DNA of 64,000 nt from Allodiplogaster sudhausi. Its lineage: Eukaryota > Nematoda > Chromadorea > Rhabditida > Diplogasteridae. The notes under the pieces are model-generated. The model searched no databases. It saw only the letters and a program-made list of their open reading frames with translations, and was not told where the DNA came from. Position 1 is the stretch's first letter. Each line of letters starts with the position of its first letter. The DNA is taken from assembly GCA_945643635.1 (NCBI GenBank), contig CALZFC010000303.1, positions 202,501 through 266,500 of the forward strand, in the 5' to 3' direction. The position numbers and the translations under genes are program-made. Positions 56,460 to 64,000 of the stretch are shown here, piece by piece.

Positions 56460-59400
56460 GGCTCTGAACAGCCCGTACGTCGAGCAGAGGGCGCTCGAGT
56501 TCTTCAGTAGCCAAGTAATCGCAAAGTCTCTCCCGAAGGAATTCGACCACATGTTCACATTGGTGCGGCTTCCGCTCTTTCATTCGGCCTTCGGCACGCG
56601 GAGTCTTATGATTGCAATTGCCCTTTACGACTGATGGCAAATATTAATATGCAAATCAGCTAAGTCTCTAGGGATTAATGCAGTGCAACATCATTATGCA
56701 AATAGCGGCATAATTACGCAAAGAGAATTTTCTATCAGCGAATTGAAAGTTGTGCACGAAAGTGAAGATAATAGCACAAGAAAACATTGTGCATATCGTT
56801 AACAGACCTAGAAGGATAGTTGACCTAGAGAATACTGTTCGTGCTATGGAGCACCTCATACAGGTCATGGTATTCATGCATGTGCTCGACGAGAGGAAAC
56901 ATCCGCAGTCCACCCAAATGGCCGCTCAAGACGCGCTCTTCTGCCTGCTCAACAGATGCTTCTTTCACGAAGAGATCAACAACCATAATGTGAGTGAAAA
57001 AAAGATTTGTTAACAAAATTATTTAAACAAAATTATCATACGTAATAAATAGATTTTATAACAAATATTTTTTTTTAATTTAAATCGCCATCATTTCAGC
57101 ACAATTTCTGGCCGCTTCTGGGCCGCCTCTTCAAGGCCGCCGACGCCGAGAACAGCCACAAACTCAAGGACCGGGTTTGCCGCGCAGTCGTCTCGCTGAG
57201 ATGGGAGAGTTGCAGCGAGTGCCCGGAATACACTGTCAGATGAAGCAGCTGGAAGAATATGGGGGAGGGGGGATCCGAGGAGGAAAAACAAGAGATGAAA
57301 TAAAGAAGAAAGCCGGGGAGAGAAGGATAGGGAATATCGAGTAAAAATATATGTTAAATATATAAAAAAGAAAAAAAGGAAATATATGTTTAACATTTTC
57401 TTATTTTCAGCAGCGTCTCCTGGACTCCTACTGCGTCCCTCTGCTCCGGCGCTTCTCGCACTTGGCCGAATCGCCCTTCGAGGAAAGAGAAGATCTGGAA
57501 GCGTCACTTAAGCTTCTCAGCGGTCATCTTCACGTCTTCGGATGTCACATTGACTCAAAGGTTGTGAATGTAACTGGAAGCTTGAAATTGATGTGGGTTT
57601 TCTTGTTGTGGAGTCCTGAAATTCCGTCCAGTGCCTCTGGTCATTCCTCTCTTCCAGTTGGCAGAGGAGCTCTGGCTGGTCAGTCGGAATTTCTTCGCTG
57701 AGGTCAACGTCGAGAGCGCCATGGTGATGGGCGCCTTCCTTCGACTTGCCACCAAACAGGTTCGTTCATGGATTATTGATCTCTCTCTCTATCTTTCTCC
57801 AACTCTGTTTCTCTATCTCTTTCTATGTCGAGCTCTCATTTTCTCACTTCTAGAAGGACTTCTCGAAATGTTTCGCCAAATGGTTGCTGTCTGACCAGAA
57901 TGCTCACATCTTCATTGTTAACTCCATTCAAGACAAGAACGACTGCATCGCCGGGTTTTTTTTTGGTTGAAATATTATTTTCCTTCTTCCTTCTCACATT
58001 TTACTTTTTGTTTTTGTTTCATTGAGATGAGTGCGACTGGGATGGATGAAAAGGTACATCGAAACAGAAAGCCTTCTGTTGCAGTACAATGGTGAATCGT
58101 CTTTCGAATCCTGGCCGCGACTTCTTCATCGAGCACGGATTCCCCCACCTTCTCCTTGACTCCGTGAGCAAGCGACTAGTGCAGGGCCGTCACTATTGGA
58201 AAGGAGGAAGGAAGGTAAACTTCTCCTTCGCCTACCGTATCGCCGCCCACTCAAATCATAACTCCGCACAATCCTACCGTATATCAGTGAAATTGTACCC
58301 CTACCGTAATCCTTCCCATTTGTACCTAAGAGCCTATAACTCACACCTCAGGTCGCTTCACTACTAACTCAATTATTGGGCACAGTACATTGAAGCCTTT
58401 CAGTTCTGTTCATGGGAACTATGCAATTTCGACGAAAACTGTGCATCCATGCTCGACGGCTGCTCTGAGATTGTCGTGAGCCTCGCTAAAACGGACACTC
58501 CACTGGGCACATTCGTCAAGGTTCAAGATGAATATTGCAAGGAGCACTATTACACTTTCCTCCTAATCTTGGAGCGCATTCTTTTAATTGTTCAATTGTA
58601 CATCAACATTTTCAAAGGATGAGACGACACCATTACGATCAAATTTAAAGGCATGTCCTAGAAGCGAAAGAGGGGAAAGGAGAGAAAAGGATGCACTAGC
58701 CACGGTTGCACGGTAGTGCTCCGCTCGGGTGAAGGGGAAGCCGAAGAGGAGTAACTCAGGTCCCAAGGGCTGGGAAGATGTGCAGTGATAAGGGAATGGC
58801 CTCAAGCACTTGTCGAGTAGATATCGAAACTTATAATACAAAATTCCAAACCGATTATATTTCTTGATTAGATTTTTGAAAGAGGTCAAAAATCCGATCA
58901 TCAAGGAGTTACGATTTCGCCAGTAATTCATAATCAATGTAGAAGGAAGTGATGCCTCGCATCAACGACGCGACCATCCACCGCTTCGAGCAAGTGGCCA
59001 AACTACCGTATTGCTTGAGTGGAGACGTCGACGCGGCTCTCCGTCTGATCTGCTTTCACTTCAGCTTCAAATCGCAAGACGATGACTATCAGAAGGTTAG
59101 CGGTGCACAGACAATAAACTACGTTAAAAGCGGTAATTGGTTGTTTAAATAAACATGTGCAATAATGACCCTAAAGATTAATAATTCGACTAAATGAAGC
59201 ATGAACAGGTCACCACCGCCATCCTCACCGGAATCCACGACTGTATCGAGGCGAAGTCGAAACATGAGACTCATCTTCTTAACCTGGCGTCGCTCATTAA
59301 TTACGCCGCAGCTTTCTCCAACCCCCATCTGGTTACTTTTTCTATCAACAGAACCAAAGGAGATGATTCGTGATGTTGGTAGTATAGCAATGGCGTATGG

Positions 59401-59998
59401 GTGATACAAGAGCTGAAACTTCTAGCGTAACAACGGAACCCGCTTCGCACGCCACCTCCTGACCGCACTCCTCACGGACCTGAAGATCACTCGCTTCTTC
59501 TCCGAGGCGCTCGTCCTCGAGCGGTCTTGCGTTGCTATGACCATTGACCATTCTGTAAGTAATTAGTGTTGATGGCACCAAAGCAGAATTGAGCATCCTT
59601 TGCAATTCACAAAGTAAGCAATTTAATTGCTCGTTACTTTCAGACCTAATTTGTCCTGTTCACATAGATTCATCATGCAATCTCTCGCTCTCGCCTGCGA
59701 CTTTGATTGGAGCAGGGACTTGTTGATCGCCTCAAACTCGTTCAAGACGCTCGTCAATTGCATCATCAAGTGCATGCAGCGACTTAACAAGCATGGACTG
59801 CGGGTTGGTGTGTTCCGCATTTCCCTTGGTCCAAATATATAGGATGCTCAGGGTTATGGCGAGTTGGAATTCCGCAGCGGGAGGCCCGCTGTGTACATCA
59901 ACATCGTGGAGATCCTCGGATGCCTCGTGACCCCCGCCTCTTTCGTTTCCATCTGCGACGTCTGTCGCCTTAGCCTCTCTCACTTCTTATACCGATAG
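56460..59998 (+). CDS. Helical-repeat (HEAT/ARM-like) protein, partial at 5' end
   Basis: Thirteen exons: 56460-56602, 56829-56989, 57100-57234, 57411-57560, 57658-57759, 57854-57954, 58085-58214, 58386-58520, 58943-59095, 59209-59331, 59426-59554, 59668-59803, 59843-59998. Phase is consistent except at exon 12, which needs one extra base. The protein is built of amphipathic helices (VEQRALEFFSSQVI; MEHLIQVMVFMHVLDERKHP; FWPLLGRLFKAADAE; LAEELWLVSRNFFAEV; FARHLLTALLTDLKITRFF) with no transmembrane segment, as in scaffolding solenoids. It ends SLSHFLYR-stop. The same C-terminus occurs at 63169-63272 on the other strand, confirming the stop. The starting exon is internal; upstream exons were not found. 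No specific family recognised. Confidence 0.6.
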
Positions 59999-60097
59999 AA
60001 AGACGATGCCCATAGAGAGAGAATATGAACATAAATACATATCGTGTAAAACGATGGTCAAATTATTGCAATGCCCACATCCAAATGGCCTCCTCCT

Positions 60098-60668
60098 GAA
60101 GCTCGTTTCCTTGAGCACGGCTGCCTGACTGAACTCGTCCGTGTCGGAGTTTCCGTTCGCTGGTACAACTCTGAGCACGCCGAACGTCTCTTCACTAATC
60201 TTCTGGACAAGCGCCAGCACCAAGGAAAAATGGAATTGCCTCTAGACAACGGTTCGTGCTTGACGCGCACTATCTGTTATGTTCACAACTAGATAAGCAG
60301 ACAACAGAGAACGAGGGCGATTGCGATAGGGGTGAGAGAGAGTTTAAGAGAGAGAGAGAGAAAGGAAGAAAGAAGGAGAATGGGAGGGCGAGGGTTTTTA
60401 CTAGTCGTACAACTAGAGTCTTATTGTTAGTAGAAAGTAACATGATTTCTGCAGGAGTTCTCCTGGCGCTACTGGAGCTGCTGACTGATTCCTCTCCCCG
60501 TTTCCCCGCTCGCTGCTCGACAGCATCTTCAGGCAGTATCCGGGATGGGCTGCCAAGGTTGCGAGCATCCACGACCCATCGTCCGAAGTCCACCAGCTGG
60601 CCATTCTCTATGCGTACGGCTCCCTCACCCTTTTGCCTTCAGCTGCATACTCTACTAAGGAATTCTAG
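60098..60668 (+). pseudogene. Fragment of a helical-repeat gene, frameshifted
   Basis: About 60098-60223 reads RFLEHGCLTELVRVGVSVRW and LFTNLLDKRQHQ. After CTGCAG (60455) the frame continues VLLALLELLTD and then jumps by one base near 60488 into FPRSLLDSIFRQYPGW and VHQLAILYAYGSLTLL. The shift point is a short T/C run. Style is HEAT/ARM-like, similar in character to the gene just upstream. It may be that gene's paralogue or a separate gene; the 3' end is unresolved. 60669-61000 holds nothing I can support. Confidence 0.45.
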
Positions 60669-61021
60669 CTGTTTGAAACATGAAAAATTTGATCTAAGGC
60701 CAAGATCAGGATCGGAAAAATAATGCTAACTTTAAAAAAAGATTGTATAATGTTGTGATCTTAAAACATTTTATAAGGGCTAAATCGCTGAAGAAATCGG
60801 AAGTCTTTGATCACCGTACGGATTCGGAAGAGTCTCGCTTCCGAAAGCTCTCCTCATCTGACACAACAGTCTGTTATTGTTTTGTATCAAATCTAGGTTG
60901 ATTTAAATCTTATCTCCATTTCGAATGTGGGTCGAAGTCCATTTTTCACTTCCTCATTAAGTTATTTTGTCTATTTGTTTTGAAATAATAAATTTGTTGT
61001 TTGCAGAGCGGCGCAGCGGTC

Positions 61022-62537
61022 ATGTTGGACAGCGACAAAAGCTACCAGTCCGCTTCAGGTTAGCCCGCGGATATCTCAGGGGTATACCCAGGAGCTCTTT
61101 CTGCGGGGCTATATTATATCCCTTTTGGACCTCGAACTCATCGGAATCTTGATCAACATGCAACAGAATGGAAAAACATATTTCTCTTCTTTTTGGCGTC
61201 CGTGACCACACACTTAAGATGATGACTCAAAGTCGCCCTCGCCTGCCACGCCGTCCACGACTCGTGCGCCCCCCTCAGACGGTCTCTTCGCTCTCCCGTC
61301 GGTGACTCTCTGCTTGATCACGTCGTTCCTCTCTCTTCATGATCTCAACTCTCTCAGTCTCACCTGCAAAGCAGCCTGCGAGGTTATCGAATTATGATTT
61401 AACAGTTTATCTTCTAAGATTCAAACTACCAGAGAATATATAAATATATTCAATGCATTCGTCACCCCATACTATTGGGCAGTATTGTATGTACATATAT
61501 TGTTTTAAGCAATTGAATTTATTTGTAGAAATTATATTATTCAAAATATATATTTATTTTCGAAGAGCTTACAGCCGGTCAGTCATCGGCTTCGCTCGAT
61601 CTCCGTGCTCTCTCTCGATGTCCTGCGCAACCTGCATCCTGCTGTGCCGCGCAGTGTCCATTCACTCTGGGGAGTGCAAGCCGACTTGTCTATGCTGCTG
61701 AAGTTTGTGAAGCCGGGTTCAATCCGCCAAGTCGACTTTAGCGGCATCGATGTCATTGGAGAGAGGGATCTGCAGGAGATCCTTGAGGTAAGCAATTTTT
61801 CTTCTTCTCCGTTTTAAAAACAAGTAGTAAAAAAATTAAGGTAATCATAATAGTTACTATTTAATATTTGTTCTGTAAAAATTAAATTAGACTTTTTAAA
61901 TAGGTTCCGTAGCAGTAAAGTGCTGCCAACTGTAAGGACTTAAAAAATATTTTAATTTATTATTTGTTTTTATTCGCTTAAACTAGGCTAATGACGCTTT
62001 ACTTTGAGGTGCCTTTTGAATCGGTTGAGGCACTTTCCCTGAGGGGATGCGCGATCTTGTCGAAGACGTGGGCGACGCTCGGCAAAATGTTCCCGAATCT
62101 TAGGATGATCACGGTCTCGCCCCGCTTCGTTCACCCAGTGTCAGTACTCGAAATTAATCATGCCATAATTAGCAAGAGTACAGGAATACTACGAAAAGTA
62201 ATAGAAGTATTTCAGTTATCTTTGACATAATATTTAATTGAAAAGAGTAAACTGTAGCAAATATTAGATAACTTGTTCATTTGGAAGTGAAGAACTCAAA
62301 TTATTTCTTCTAACATTTGATCATTCTCTCCGTCGTTTCAACAACAACAAGATTCAATTTGATTAATGAAATTCATGGTTAAATTCCTTTTGAAGGAACA
62401 ACCCGAAGGATCGTTTTAAGACCGAGGACATGCAACAGAAGGAGCAACGCGTCCGGGGCAAGAAATTCGAGAGCCTCCTTACCACTCTCATCGGCAACTT
62501 CGAGCGCCTCGAGTTCAGCGTCTTCACGGCGGACTAA
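61022..62537 (+). CDS. F-box protein with leucine-rich segment
   Basis: Exons 61022-61058, 61219-61382, 61575-61787, 61987-62143, 62396-62537. Start at ATG 61022 (MLDSDKSYQSAS) gives an acidic, Ser/Pro-rich head. The F-box is LPSVTLCLITSFLSLHDLN followed by SLSLTCKAACE, the pattern that binds SKP1 in SCF ubiquitin ligases. Downstream are Leu-rich stretches (RLRSISVLSLDVLRNL; IRQVDFSGIDVIGERDL; VEALSLRGCAILSKTW) like the substrate-binding LRRs of such proteins. The last exon is charged and ends FSVFTAD-stop. Phase is clean for exons 1-3; exons 4 and 5 each begin one base out, so a boundary is misplaced or the frame is damaged. Confidence 0.65.
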
Positions 62538-63168
62538 AGGTAGGTCCTTATTAGTTCTATATAACCGAAAAAATTTAATATATGCCTCAAGCAATCTGTT
62601 TCCTCTTCTTTATGGCCTTGTTATGTATGGCTTATTGCACACACCCAGACGACAGAATTAAAGGGGGGGGGGCCATCAAGAGGTAAATATTTGGTTTTAA
62701 TGGTCCCTTGTTTCCTTCTAGGTCAATAGTTTTTTCAGACTTATGTTAACTTTTCCTATTCGTAGCCCTCTTTTACCTTTCTGTCTTTTATTTTATTGCT
62801 TCATTTAGACATCTTGCCTCTTCCACCTCCACGCGGCCGCCGCCCTCTCACATCTCCGACCAAAGTAACTGCCTCCATCCGCCATTCAGAAATCCACTCT
62901 TCCTCCTTTTCCCGCACCTTTCCCTTGCTATCCCTTGCTAAAGAATGAGTAAATAGTAAAACAAAAAATCTCTTATTTGTTTCTGAAAAAATTTGAGACA
63001 TTAATCGTGTTTGATTGTTTCTCACGAATGCAAATCGTAGTGAAGGACTGCAAATAATAAATAAGAACAAGCACAAACCTTTGTCGAGTTTAACAAGAAA
63101 TGTATCTTTGGCCACTTATTGTTCTCTCAGTTGAGTTGCATGGGCCGCGTCTTAGAGACTTGGAGACG

Positions 63169-63272
63169 TTATCGGTCTAAGAATTGCGAGAGAAGGTGGC
63201 TGACGTCGCAGATGCCGCCGTAAAAGGCGGGGTCCACGAGGCATTCGAGGAAAGTCACGCAGTTGCCGAAAG
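63169..63272 (-). pseudogene. Last exon of a paralogue of the helical-repeat gene
   Basis: After a CTGCAG acceptor the minus strand reads FGNCVTFLECLVDPAFYGGI and CDVSHLLSQFLDR-stop. This parallels the final exon at 59843-59998 (VEILGCLVTPASFVSICDV...). Upstream exons would lie beyond 63300; none is evident before a CCACGCCCAC repeat begins at about 63575, so it may be an isolated fragment. Confidence 0.55.
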
Positions 63273-63574
63273 CTGCAGGACCCGTCAGCGTTAAATTCGA
63301 GGGGGCACTCGTTGGACAACGACTACACATTCAAATTAATCTCGAGTTAAATTATTACCGTAACTAAATTGATTAACTAGGACAACGTTAAATTGATACT
63401 GCTGTAGTTGATTTACAAGGTAGCACATTGTATTGCGACAACAGCGAACACACACACACATTCGACGGTGCCGTTCGGAAGAGTTATATATGAGTTTTGA
63501 AGTCCCTGCTACAACGAGAGTTGAAGGCTTGCGACAAGGGGCGGAGGGCTTCCTCGGGGGCCGGTGGAAGCGTC

Positions 63575-64000
63575 GCACCGTCGCGGGCCATGCCCACTCT
63601 CCGAGCCACGCCCACTCCGTCTCCTCGCCATACTGAACTCTCTTTTTTAAGCTCTCCTCTTCATAAAAATTTCCAATAAAGAGATGGCTTGAGCGAGTGC
63701 GTGCATCACAGTTGCGAATCGACTTCCTTTCGATAAGAGATGGGAAAATTGTAATGAAATATCACGTTCGTTTTGTCTGAACGAAGTACTGCTATTAAGA
63801 CAACTGCTGCTATCTAGGAAAAGTAAGCAGAAAAAGTGACTTGTTGAATTGAATTCTTAATGGACAAAGGAGCAGTACTCTGACGATGTGAGTAAACTAT
63901 TCTCCTTTATTAGACTTTTATCTTACTTTTAGCATTCGTTTTCAAGGAACTGACACTTCAATAATTGCTGCTCGGTGTCTGCAGAAGGGAAAAAAAAAGT
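63575..64000 (+). repeat. Interspersed repeat with CCACGCCCAC minisatellite, copy C (runs off the window)
   Basis: Matches copy A nearly end to end in reverse: GAGCCACGCCCACTCCGTCT, ATCGACTTCCTTTCGATAAG, GTCTGAACGAAGTACTGCT, ACTGACACTTCAATAATTGC. It has only two to three minisatellite units. Confidence 0.8.

Noticed and set aside
56419..56460. ATG followed by a hydrophobic run (MTKFYLLLFLVLF) reading into the solenoid exon, like a signal peptide
   Set aside because: The hydrophobic residues come from an intron polypyrimidine tract ending in a normal TTTTCAG acceptor, and the exon body resembles a cytosolic helical repeat.

Overview
The window is animal nuclear DNA. Genes are split into short exons by GT-AG introns, the spaces between are AT-rich, and (CT)n, (AG)n and (TA)n tracts and transposon debris are dense. 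A 7TM receptor resembling the nematode srsx class, an F-box gene, a PP1-like phosphatase and a kinase pair make a nematode the most likely source, but the species cannot be named and other small invertebrates are not excluded. Exons were joined by hand from splice signals and reading phase.

Layout. 0.9-2.8 kb: two head-to-head non-LTR retrotransposon remnants. 3.6-10.7 kb: kinase-like gene 1 with a CCAAT/TATA promoter and transposons in its introns. 10.8-13.2 kb: two copies of a His/Asp-rich terminal exon. 13.5-14.8 kb (-): copy 1 of an unrecognised gene, X. 14.7-17.7 kb: TTAA-flanked and TGA-flanked foldback DNA. 18.7-23.7 kb (-): a complete 10-exon receptor, 346 aa. 25.0-29.6 kb (-): decayed ABCC transporter pseudogene broken up by TTAA elements. 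30.8-33.0 kb (-): PP1-like phosphatase, defective and lacking its first exon. 33.1-34.8 kb: truncated Ty3/gypsy fragment. 34.8-38.6 kb: hairpin elements, including two TTAA elements lodged in the centre of a third palindrome.

40.1-42.2 kb: gene X copy 2 (+), split by a Tc1-like foldback. 42.2-46.9 kb: kinase-like gene 2. 47.4-48.5 kb: intact multi-pass membrane protein. 49.6-50.2 kb: Cys-rich exons. 50.5-52.1 kb (-): PDZ gene. 52.3-54.0 kb (-): protein built from three repeated modules. 54.0-55.1 kb: foldback element directly upstream of that start codon. 56.5-60.0 kb: 13-exon helical-solenoid gene. 60.1-60.7 kb: related fragment. 61.0-62.5 kb: F-box gene. 63.2 kb (-): paralogous last exon of the solenoid gene. 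63.6-64.0 kb: third copy of a CCACGCCCAC-bearing repeat.

Overall. One arm of the window (40.1-46.9 kb) repeats material from the other (3.6-14.8 kb), partly direct and partly inverted. Paired copies give natural empty sites that date several insertions. Many genes carry one or two isolated lesions (in-frame stop, single-base frameshift, lost splice site) in otherwise coherent exons. That fits either a field of young pseudogenes or base errors in the assembly. The genes do not form an obvious pathway.
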